A DNA stretch of 64,000 nt, taken from Planctomycetota bacterium (GTDB lineage: Bacteria > Planctomycetota > UBA1135 > GCA-002686595). The notes beneath the pieces were generated by a model, which ran no database searches, was not told the DNA's origin, and was given only the letters and a program-made list of their open reading frames with translations. The translations under genes and the position numbers were made by a program. The number at the start of each line of letters is the position of its first letter. Within the stretch, counting starts at the first letter, position 1. The DNA is taken from positions 1 to 64,000 of the forward strand of contig JAJDEU010000027.1 in the NCBI GenBank assembly GCA_029259635.1, read 5' to 3'. This document shows positions 26,834 to 34,391 of the stretch, piece after piece.

Positions 26834-29485
26834 ATGAAGGTCAAAGTCGAAGATCCGCAGCCCATCTACCGCAAGGATTACTCCGAGCCCGAGTTTTGGA
26901 TCGATGAGGTTCTGCTGACCTTTCAGTTGGATGAAGACGCGACGATTGTGCGGGCGCGTTTGTCGATGCGGCGTAATCGGGGGACGAAGAATTCGACGGG
27001 AGCGCTGGAGCTGACGGGAGAAGAGCTCAAGACGAAGGGCGTCTGGTTGGACGGACGCGAATTGTCCGCGGAGGAGTTCACCGTCGAGACCGAGAAGCTG
27101 ACCGTTCCCGGCGTGCCGGATGAGTTTGTGCTCGAGACGGAAGTGGTGATCAATCCGGCTGAGAACACGTTGCTCTCCGGACTCTACGTGTCGAACCACA
27201 TGTTCTGCACCCAGTGCGAAGCGGAGGGCTTCCGGCGGATTACGTGGTTCCTCGATCGGCCGGACGTGATGGCGCGCTATACCGTCGACATCATTGCCGA
27301 CGAAGCGAAGTATCCGATTCTGCTCTCGAACGGCAATCGGACGGACCGGAAGGCGCTCGACGATGGTCGCGTTCAAGTGCGTTGGGAAGATCCGTTTCCG
27401 AAGCCGAGCTATTTGTTCGCGCTCGTCGCTGGCGATTTGGTCGCGCACGCGGGCAGCTTTGTGACGAAGTCGGGGCGTGAAGTCACTCTGGAGATTTGGG
27501 TGCGCGAACGCGACGCGGACAAGTGCGAGCACGCGCTCGTCTCGCTGCAGAAGTCGATGAAGTGGGATGAGGAGCGCTTTGGGCTCGAGTATGACCTGGA
27601 CGTCTACATGGTGGTTGCGGTGAGCGACTTCAACATGGGCGCGATGGAGAACAAGGGGCTCAATGTCTTCAACACGGCCTACGTTCTCGCGCGGCCCGAT
27701 ACGGCGACGGATTGGGACTACGAGCTGATCGAAGCCGTTATTGGTCACGAGTACTTTCACAACTGGACCGGCAATCGCGTGACCTGTCGCGATTGGTTTC
27801 AGCTGACGTTGAAGGAAGGTCTGACCGTATTCCGCGACGAAGAGTTCACGTCCGACATGACCTCGCAGGCGGTGAAGCGCATCTCGGACGTGAGTGGTCT
27901 GCGGCGCGGACAGTTCGCCGAAGACGCGGGTCCGACCGCTCATCCGGTTCGTCCGGAGTCCTACGTCAAGATGGACAACTTCTACACCAACACGGTGTAT
28001 CGCAAGGGTGCCGAGGTCGTGCGCATGTATCAGACCTTGCTCGGGCGCGACGGCTTCCGAAAGGGAATGGACCTCTACTTCGAGCGGCACGACGGACAAG
28101 CGGTGACCTGCGATGACTTTCTCGCTGCGATGGCGGATGCGAACGGTGCCGATCTGTCCGGGTTGAGTCGCTGGTATTCGCAAGCGGGCACTCCGACCTT
28201 GCGCGCGAGTGGTGTGTACGACGCCGGCGCGCGGACCTACTCGCTCACGTTGACTCAGGTGTTGCCGGCAAAGCACTCCGATCCGACGTCGAAGCCGCTT
28301 CACATTCCGGTCGCGGTTGGGCTTTTGGGAGCCGACGGAAAGGACCTCTCGCTCTCGCTCGAAGGAGAGAGCGGCGCGGGTGAGACGACGAAAGTTCTGA
28401 ACCTGCGCGAGTTCGAAGAGTGCTTTGTGTTCACCGGATTGGATGCAGAGCCCGTGCCTTCGGTGCTGCGGAACTTTTCAGCACCCGTTCTGCTTGAGGT
28501 CGCGGGGCGGACGCGCGCGCAGTTGGCCTTCCTTGCCGCGAATGATTCGGACAGCCTGAATCGTTGGGGTGCGCTTCAGGAGCTGATTCGTGGAGTGATC
28601 CTCGAGATGAGCGCGAGCGTGGCGGCGGGCGCGGAGCCGGTCGTCGATCGGGCACTGCTCGACGCGATGGGCGAGGTCTTGAAGGATGCGGAGTTGGATC
28701 CGGCGCTCAAGGCGCAGGCGCTCACTCTCCCGGAAGAACGCGAGATTGCGCAGTTCATGGAGGTCATGGACCCGGACTCGATTCACGCGGCTTGGATGTT
28801 TCTGAAGGATGCCATCGCCGAGGAGCACGCCGACAAGTTCATGGAGTTGTATGAGGCGAACCGCGACTCGGCTTACTCGAACGATCAGGTCTCGATCGCG
28901 CGGCGCAGGCTCAAAAATTCCGCGCTGAGCTATCTCGGAACTCTGGAGACAAGTGAAACCGTTTCGCTTGCCGCTCGTCAGTTTGATGAAGCGGACAATA
29001 TGACCGACTCGTTCGCGGCGCTCTGCGTTCTCTCTCGCATGGATCATGCGGAGCGGTCGCGTGCGCTGTCCGACTTCTACGAGAAGTGGAAGGACGAGGC
29101 TCTGGTCATCGATAAGTGGTTTGGCGTTCAGGCTGCATCGACGCTTCCGGACACCTTTGATCACATCGTCGAGCTCTCGAAACATGCCGACTACAGCCTG
29201 CGCAACCCCAATCGAGCTCGTTCGCTGCTGGGCGAGTTTCTGTTCAATACGGTGCACTTCCATCGGGCGGATGGTGCGGGTTATCGCTTCTTGTCGGAGA
29301 AGGTGCTGGAGCTGGATGCGATCAATCCGCAGATCGCTTCGCGCATCGTCAGCGGATTCAACCTCTGGAAGCGATTCGACACCGGGCGACAAGCGCTCAT
29401 GCGAGCGGAGCTGGAGCGGATCTTGGCCTTCGAGGGTTTGTCGAAGGATGTTCGTGAGATCGCGAGTACGGCGCTCGGCAGTTGA
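26834..29485 (+). CDS. pepN: Aminopeptidase N (M1 family)
   Basis: An 883-residue cytosolic zinc aminopeptidase of the bacterial PepN type. The substrate-amino-group motif is GAMENKGLNVFN. Zinc binding and catalysis are in VIGHEYFHNWTGNR, followed by the third zinc ligand in TLKEGLTVFRDEEF (HExxHx18E). The C-terminal helical domain is complete to the stop. An AGGAAG sequence sits just before the ATG at 26834, which decides the start. The length matches E. coli PepN (870). The phosphodiesterase gene begins four bases after the stop, so the two are probably co-transcribed. Confidence 0.96.
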   Translation: MKVKVEDPQPIYRKDYSEPEFWIDEVLLTFQLDEDATIVRARLSMRRNRGTKNSTGALELTGEELKTKGVWLDGRELSAEEFTVETEKLTVPGVPDEFVLETEVVINPAENTLLSGLYVSNHMFCTQCEAEGFRRITWFLDRPDVMARYTVDIIADEAKYPILLSNGNRTDRKALDDGRVQVRWEDPFPKPSYLFALVAGDLVAHAGSFVTKSGREVTLEIWVRERDADKCEHALVSLQKSMKWDEERFGLEYDLDVYMVVAVSDFNMGAMENKGLNVFNTAYVLARPDTATDWDYELIEAVIGHEYFHNWTGNRVTCRDWFQLTLKEGLTVFRDEEFTSDMTSQAVKRISDVSGLRRGQFAEDAGPTAHPVRPESYVKMDNFYTNTVYRKGAEVVRMYQTLLGRDGFRKGMDLYFERHDGQAVTCDDFLAAMADANGADLSGLSRWYSQAGTPTLRASGVYDAGARTYSLTLTQVLPAKHSDPTSKPLHIPVAVGLLGADGKDLSLSLEGESGAGETTKVLNLREFEECFVFTGLDAEPVPSVLRNFSAPVLLEVAGRTRAQLAFLAANDSDSLNRWGALQELIRGVILEMSASVAAGAEPVVDRALLDAMGEVLKDAELDPALKAQALTLPEEREIAQFMEVMDPDSIHAAWMFLKDAIAEEHADKFMELYEANRDSAYSNDQVSIARRRLKNSALSYLGTLETSETVSLAARQFDEADNMTDSFAALCVLSRMDHAERSRALSDFYEKWKDEALVIDKWFGVQAASTLPDTFDHIVELSKHADYSLRNPNRARSLLGEFLFNTVHFHRADGAGYRFLSEKVLELDAINPQIASRIVSGFNLWKRFDTGRQALMRAELERILAFEGLSKDVREIASTALGS

Positions 29486-29489
29486 ACGC

Positions 29490-30812
29490 ATGGAGGTGAT
29501 TCGCCAGCGTCGGACACGCGCGGAGGTTCTTGCGGGAGTCCTGTGCGCTATGTTCGCCCTGAGTGGAGTTGTCGACGCGCGCAGTGTTGAGGCGCGCAGT
29601 GACTTGGCGCGCGGTGACTTGGCGCGCAGTGACGGGGCGAGTGCTGATGGGGCATCCAGCCGCACGCTGATTCTGATCTCCATCGACGGGTTTCGGTGGG
29701 ACTATCCCGAGCTTCACGGCGCGCCGAATTTGATCGAGCTCGGTCGGGAAGGCCTTCGTGCCGAGGCACTCGTCCCAAACTTTCCGACCAAGACCTTTCC
29801 GAACCACTACACGATCATCACTGGGCTCTGGCCCGAACACCACGGCATCGTGGGGAACGACATGTTCGACCCGGAGCTCGATGCGGTGTTCCAGCTGGGC
29901 AACCCGGGTTCGATGTCCGACACGCGCTGGTGGGGCGGCGAGCCGCTGTGGATTACGGCCGAGCGGCAGGGCGTCCGCGCGGCGACGATGTTTTGGCCCG
30001 GTTCGGAATTCGAGATCGCGGGCCAGCGGCCGTCCAAGTGGCTGCCCTACAAGGGGTCGCTTCCGGACGAAGAGCGCGTGGATCAAGTGCTCGCGTGGCT
30101 GGACCTTCCGGCTGACGAACGGCCGGGCTTTATCACCTTGTACTTCAGTTGCGTGGACACGGCGGGACATTTGTACGGACCGAAGTCGCGTGAAGTGCGC
30201 GCGGCGGTTGGGGAAGTCGACCGTTCGCTGGGTCGATTAATCGAGGGCTTGGAGCGACGCGAGCTCACCGACTCCGTGAACCTCGTCATCGTTTCCGATC
30301 ACGGTATGGCCGAGCTCCATCACGAGCGCGTGATCGTGTTGGAGGACCATGTCGAGCTGGAGCGCGAAGAAGTCGTGTCGCTCTCGCCATTGGTCGGTAT
30401 TTGGACCGAGCGGATTCCCGCCGCGGACTTGGCAAAGACGCTCGATGCCGTTCCACACTTACGCGCTTGGCAAAGGTCGGATCTGCCCGAGCGCTTTCAC
30501 TGGAAGAATCACCGTCGCATCCCGCCTGTCGTCGCGTTGGCCGATGATGGTTGGCGCGTTGTTCGCCGAAGTGGGCTCGAGAGCTTTCTCAAAGGGAGAC
30601 CGGGTGGCGGGCATGGTTTCGACAATGAGAGCCCGTCGATGAGGGGAATTTTCTTCGCTCGCGGGCCTTCGTTCGGGCAAGGCTTGCGTGTTCCGGCCTT
30701 CGAAAACATTCACGTCTATGTGCTCCTGGCGACTGCCCTTGGGCTCGAACCGGCGAAGGGAGACGGAGACCTGTCGATCGTCAAACTTCTCCTAAACACC
30801 GGCAAGCGCTAA
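29490..30812 (+). CDS. Exported nucleotide pyrophosphatase/phosphodiesterase-like protein
   Basis: A 440-residue alkaline-phosphatase-superfamily enzyme close to the ENPP group. After a signal sequence, ILISIDGFRWDYPEL holds the first metal-binding Asp, and NFPTKTFPNHYTIITGLWPE holds the nucleophile Thr of the TKTFPNH motif. The remaining ligands are in CVDTAGHLYGP (D and H), IVSDHGMAELHHE (DH) and GGGHGFDN (final His). All metal ligands appear to be present. Between the signal peptide and the domain is a run of four 15-base repeats encoding ARSVE/ARSDL/ARGDL/ARSDG. Expected activity is hydrolysis of nucleotide or phosphodiester bonds outside the cytoplasm. Confidence 0.88.
   Translation: MEVIRQRRTRAEVLAGVLCAMFALSGVVDARSVEARSDLARGDLARSDGASADGASSRTLILISIDGFRWDYPELHGAPNLIELGREGLRAEALVPNFPTKTFPNHYTIITGLWPEHHGIVGNDMFDPELDAVFQLGNPGSMSDTRWWGGEPLWITAERQGVRAATMFWPGSEFEIAGQRPSKWLPYKGSLPDEERVDQVLAWLDLPADERPGFITLYFSCVDTAGHLYGPKSREVRAAVGEVDRSLGRLIEGLERRELTDSVNLVIVSDHGMAELHHERVIVLEDHVELEREEVVSLSPLVGIWTERIPAADLAKTLDAVPHLRAWQRSDLPERFHWKNHRRIPPVVALADDGWRVVRRSGLESFLKGRPGGGHGFDNESPSMRGIFFARGPSFGQGLRVPAFENIHVYVLLATALGLEPAKGDGDLSIVKLLLNTGKR
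29577..29636 (+). repeat. Four tandem 15-bp repeats inside the phosphodiesterase gene
   Basis: Four in-frame units related to gcgcgcagtgacttg encode ARSVE, ARSDL, ARGDL and ARSDG in the linker between the signal peptide and the catalytic domain. A multiple of three, so copy-number change would alter linker length but not frame. Confidence 0.8.
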
Positions 30813-30831
30813 ATCCGAGTACACTTCCCCC

Positions 30832-31317
30832 GTGGAGCCTTCCTCTAACGATTCCCCGACCCGGCCGCACGAGCCTCTTCAGCGGTGGCATAGCCAATCG
30901 GCGAAACACCCAACACTGCTGGGTCCTCTGCTCATCACGGGGTCCTTGATGGTCCTCGCTTGGTCCGCCTACATCTTCATTCAGTATCGGTCTCTGGAGG
31001 AGGAGCCACGTCCGATTCAGCTCACTTCGCAAGAGCCTCAGCTCCTGCGCCCCGAGAAGGTTTTCGTCCTGCCGCTCGAAGCTTCACCTGGTCCGCCGGT
31101 GAACACGCCAGAGATTCCCGCGCTCACCTCTTCAAAACACGAGCTGTGGAGCTATGGCGAGCGCTATCTCGGTTGGCAGAACGTCATCAATGTCGACCTC
31201 GAGCGGTTCGATGAAGCGGAACTGCGCGCTTGGCTAGAGCAAGATCAGGCGCTCTATGGTGATCGGGCCGGTTCGGTTCGAGACGAACAGTCTTTGAGCG
31301 CGGCTGAAACCGAGTAG
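30832..31317 (+). CDS. Unknown single-pass membrane protein
   Basis: A 161-residue protein that I do not recognise. It starts at a GTG 19 bases after the phosphodiesterase stop. A hydrophilic N-terminal tail of about 28 residues precedes one membrane helix (LLGPLLITGSLMVLAWSAYIF), then a Pro/Glu-rich linker and a short acidic C-terminal region with SYGERYLGWQNVIN and FDEAELRAWLEQD. It is likely the third gene of the pepN transcript. The orientation cannot be fixed from charge alone. Confidence 0.6.
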   Translation: MEPSSNDSPTRPHEPLQRWHSQSAKHPTLLGPLLITGSLMVLAWSAYIFIQYRSLEEEPRPIQLTSQEPQLLRPEKVFVLPLEASPGPPVNTPEIPALTSSKHELWSYGERYLGWQNVINVDLERFDEAELRAWLEQDQALYGDRAGSVRDEQSLSAAETE

Positions 31318-31416
31318 TTTCCGAGCTGAGCCCGCGGGAAGGAGCTTCGGCCCAAAAGCCGAGGCGTTCCATGGAGACGAGGTTTCGAACAGCTCCCGAG
31401 AGAGTTCCGTCACCTA

Positions 31417-33180
31417 CTAGGGCTGGATCTGAACGTGCAGCGCGTCGGAGACGTGGATCGACACTCCCGTGCTGGGCTCGATCGTGAGGTAGGCGAAGTC
31501 GATCTCGACACCGACGAGTGTTGGGTCGGGGGGGATGATGAAGCGGCCGGTCGCTGTTCCGTTCGCGTCTAGGAAGCCGATGAACCTCTTGAAGTTCGCT
31601 TTCAAGTCGATCGCGAGGAAGGAGGTCGAGTCGATATTGATGGGCAGCGTGCAGTTGTTGATCGGCGTTCCAGGCGAGGTTCCCGAGACGCTGATCAGCG
31701 TGGCGTAGATCCGGTTCGCATCGGAGACGGAATCGAAGAGAAACTGTGTCTCGGTTCCGATCTGGAGAGTGCCGGAGGTTGAAAGCTGCGGATCGGCGGC
31801 AATGGCGACCTCTTCAACGGTCGACACACCCGGGAGGATCGAGATGGCAACGGCAGCGGGGTCGAAGCCAGGCGCATCGAACTGAATCGTTGTGCTCGAC
31901 GGGGGCGCGTAGAAGTCGTAGCGGCCGAAGGGGCCCCCGCTTCCGACCTGTTCATTGTTGGGGAAGGCGAACGCGCTGACCGAGAGGTCGGCGGCGACCG
32001 GATCACCCGTGCAGGCGTCCTGGACATGGCCTGTGAGCGGAATCGGCCCATTGAAGAGACCGAAGATGCCCGGCCAGACGGTCTGAGCTTCTGACTGAGC
32101 GCTCTGGAAGGTGGGCTGGAAAACGGTGTGAGTCTCGATGAGGAAGGCGAGGGCGCTGCGCGAGATTTGCCACTGGTAGTGTTCGCCCTCGGCCGTCGGC
32201 GGGCGAATGGAGCCGGGATAACCCGAGCCGGACGCGAGTGACAGCGCGCGATCCCTCCAGTAATTCGTCATCGGGTGCGAGGCGCATAGGTAGCCGTACA
32301 GAACTTCCTGACCCGAGGAGTGGAGATCGACGACGCGGGCGAAGCGCTGGTCATTGCTAAAGGCCATCATCGTGATGGTCTCGGCTTCGGAAGCGGGAGC
32401 GGGACCTTTGTAGGTCTGGGAGGAAACCGACGTACTGCCGGAACAGCCCGAGCTCCAACCGAAGGGGTAGTTGCGGTTGAGGTCGACGCCAATTCCGCCG
32501 GGAAAGACGCGCCGGTTCTTCCGCCAGAGGTTGTCGCCGACGAAGACCTCGTTGTAGCCGTCGACATTCCAGACGGGGACAATCCAAATTTCGGTCTCGT
32601 TGACAGCGTTCGTGACGTCCGGATCGATGCCGTAGAGCGAAGTCAGCTGATCAATCCCGTGGAGAGCGATAACGGGAGTGACGATCTCGCGGCAGTGATG
32701 CGCGCTGACGAGGAGCGAGCTCGGCTCGTCCTCTTCTTGCGCGACGTTGTCCGAAATCTTCATCGCGAAGATGTGTCGGCCCTCGACCGTCGTCGGCACT
32801 CCGTAGAGAGCGGTGAGGTCGACGAGTTGCGCGATGTTCGGGAAGTTGTTCGCGGTCTGCGTCATCGAGTCGAGGATGCCCTGCAGGTCCAAATAGCCGC
32901 CGGGTACATCGAGCTCGTTCTGGATGTCGTTGAAAGGGCGTCCCCGAGTGATGAACTCGAGGTCGAGGCCGCGTTCGGTCAACGATTGATACTCGGCGTC
33001 GGAAAGAATCAGCTCCAGCGAAGAAGCTCGAATCGTTCCTTCTAAGACGTCGTAGCCCTCGGCAAGGAGGCTCGGTCCGAGCTTGGTCGCGTCGGGAGTG
33101 TCGATGCGCGCGTGAACCAAGCCTTGGGCGCTGACGGACGAAGCGAGGAGCAGGCACGAGAGTGAAAGTCTGCGGATCAT
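31417..33180 (-). CDS. Secreted M14 zinc carboxypeptidase
   Basis: A 587-residue exported metallocarboxypeptidase. After the signal peptide (LSCLLLASSVSA) comes a propeptide-like region, then the M14 domain. Zinc ligands are in SAHHCREIVTP (HxxE, ~residue 160) and VVDLHSSGQEV (~283); the substrate-binding DLNRNYPFGW lies at ~235 and the catalytic Glu is in FLIETHTVFQ (~345). A carboxypeptidase-regulatory-like beta domain follows (~390-460, ending in the ISILPGVSTVEEVAI region). The last ~120 residues are the same C-terminal domain as in the M43 peptidase at 4.5-5.9 kb (GFLDANGTATGRFIIPPD). The gene is convergent with the small membrane protein gene. Confidence 0.9.
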   Translation of the reverse strand: MIRRLSLSCLLLASSVSAQGLVHARIDTPDATKLGPSLLAEGYDVLEGTIRASSLELILSDAEYQSLTERGLDLEFITRGRPFNDIQNELDVPGGYLDLQGILDSMTQTANNFPNIAQLVDLTALYGVPTTVEGRHIFAMKISDNVAQEEDEPSSLLVSAHHCREIVTPVIALHGIDQLTSLYGIDPDVTNAVNETEIWIVPVWNVDGYNEVFVGDNLWRKNRRVFPGGIGVDLNRNYPFGWSSGCSGSTSVSSQTYKGPAPASEAETITMMAFSNDQRFARVVDLHSSGQEVLYGYLCASHPMTNYWRDRALSLASGSGYPGSIRPPTAEGEHYQWQISRSALAFLIETHTVFQPTFQSAQSEAQTVWPGIFGLFNGPIPLTGHVQDACTGDPVAADLSVSAFAFPNNEQVGSGGPFGRYDFYAPPSSTTIQFDAPGFDPAAVAISILPGVSTVEEVAIAADPQLSTSGTLQIGTETQFLFDSVSDANRIYATLISVSGTSPGTPINNCTLPINIDSTSFLAIDLKANFKRFIGFLDANGTATGRFIIPPDPTLVGVEIDFAYLTIEPSTGVSIHVSDALHVQIQP

Positions 33181-33572
33181 GGGGCCGATTCCAGTGGCGT
33201 GGACGGGGCTGCCAGAGAGCGGGACTCGTGGCGGCGAGGGTGTCTCATTCGGAGACGTGCGAGCTCGGAGGCTTCAGTCTGACCTAAGGATGTAATCCTA
33301 CAGAACTGACTGGGTTCCGTGTGGAAAGCTCGTGCTAAGTGCCTGTGGTGTAGGGAGCTCTGACGGTTTATCCGTTTCGAGGGCCTGCGCCTGCCTGATT
33401 CGAACGCAAGTCCGGCGATGGCCGAAGCTAGCGCCAGGGCTTTCCACACGGAACCCAGTCAGTTCCTAATCCTACCCTTCGGTACCGATTTGGCGCGGCA
33501 AAGGTCCGAAGCGTGCTTCGTGGCGGGAGTTACACGGCGGATAACTCAGCGAGGGGGACCGAGGGGCTCGTT
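33181..33572. other. Gene-free stretch of about 390 bases
   Basis: Between the start of the M14 carboxypeptidase and the stop of terC. It holds the MITE-like element at 33302-33466 with its flanking 9-bp repeats. Outside that element I see no gene or clear terminator; the promoter of the carboxypeptidase must lie in 33181-33300 or inside the element. Confidence 0.7.
33302..33466. mobile_element. MITE-like element with 27-bp terminal inverted repeats and 9-bp direct repeat
   Basis: Perfect 27-base inverted repeats at 33303-33329 and 33439-33465 (gaactgactgggttccgtgt inward from the left) enclose about 110 bases with no gene. Directly outside stand identical 9-base copies of taatcctac at 33293-33301 and 33467-33475. 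This is the footprint of a non-autonomous transposon moved by a transposase encoded elsewhere; a 9-bp target duplication is known for several IS families, among them IS4. One unpaired base at each end separates the repeats from the direct repeats. Confidence 0.82.
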
Positions 33573-34313
33573 CTAAGCCGCGTCTCCGGAGGGCGGCGGC
33601 AGCTGGGTGTGCTTGGCGCGGAGCTTCATATTCAACATCTCGACGACGAGCGAGAAGGCCATCGCGAAGTAGACATAGCCCTTGTTGAGCTTCTGCTCGA
33701 ACCCCTCGGCGACGAGGAGAACGCCGATCAATATCAGAAAGGAGAGCGCGAGCACTTTGAGTGTCGGGTTCTTCTCGATGAAGGCGCTGACCCTGTCGGC
33801 GAAAATCATCATCGCGGTAACGGCAATGAGAACGGCCGCAACCATGATGGCGATGTGGTCCGCCATCCCGACGGCCGTGATGACCGAGTCCAACGAGAAG
33901 ACGGCGTCGAACAGGACAATCTGAATGATGGTCGCTTTGAAGGAAGCGGAGCCGCTCTTCAGGTGGTGGTGGTCACCGGGATCGGTCACCTTCTCGTGAA
34001 TCTCCGACGTGGCTTTCCCGATCAGGAAGAGGCCTCCGATGATCAAGATGAGGCTGCGACCGGAGATCTCGTGTTCGATGACGCTGAACAGAGGCTTCGT
34101 GAGGTTCATCACCCAGCCGATCGCGAGCAGCAAAGCGATGCGCATGAACATCGCGAGGAACAAGCCGATCTTGCGTGCCGCCGACTGTCGCGCGGGCTCT
34201 AACTTCGCAGTCAGAATCGAGATGAAGACAAGGTTGTCGATCCCGAGCACGATCTCTAGGGCCGTGAGGGTCAGAAAAGCGATCAGGTTCTCTGTGGTGA
34301 GGAGTTCAGTCAT
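33573..34313 (-). CDS. TerC family integral membrane protein
   Basis: A 246-residue protein with seven or eight helices. The conserved acidic motifs are in LEIVLGIDNLVFISIL near the N terminus and QIVLFDAVFSLDSVITAVG in the middle, as expected for TerC/MntX-like metal transporters. A His-rich cytosolic loop (DPGDHHHLKSG) is typical of the YkoY/TerC branch. Likely manganese export or metal loading of exported proteins; the exact metal is not shown. I saw no yybP-ykoY riboswitch in the 78 bases before the start. The upstream neighbour on the same strand is the beta-helix protein. Confidence 0.9.
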   Translation of the reverse strand: MTELLTTENLIAFLTLTALEIVLGIDNLVFISILTAKLEPARQSAARKIGLFLAMFMRIALLLAIGWVMNLTKPLFSVIEHEISGRSLILIIGGLFLIGKATSEIHEKVTDPGDHHHLKSGSASFKATIIQIVLFDAVFSLDSVITAVGMADHIAIMVAAVLIAVTAMMIFADRVSAFIEKNPTLKVLALSFLILIGVLLVAEGFEQKLNKGYVYFAMAFSLVVEMLNMKLRAKHTQLPPPSGDAA

Positions 34314-34391
34314 CGATGCTTCTCGCGGCGCATTGTCCTGTCGACGAGAGAGCGGTCGTCGACAAGTGACGAGCCGCTCCGATGGATGGCA

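Noticed and set aside
26807..28303. 498-codon open frame on the minus strand opposite pepN
   Set aside because: pepN on the plus strand has all M1 motifs; the antisense product is Arg/His-rich and matches nothing I know.
31318..31416. Possible terminator between the small membrane protein and the M14 gene (cttcggc ... gccgag)
   Set aside because: Only about five to six pairs and no T run; weaker than the other hairpins in the window.
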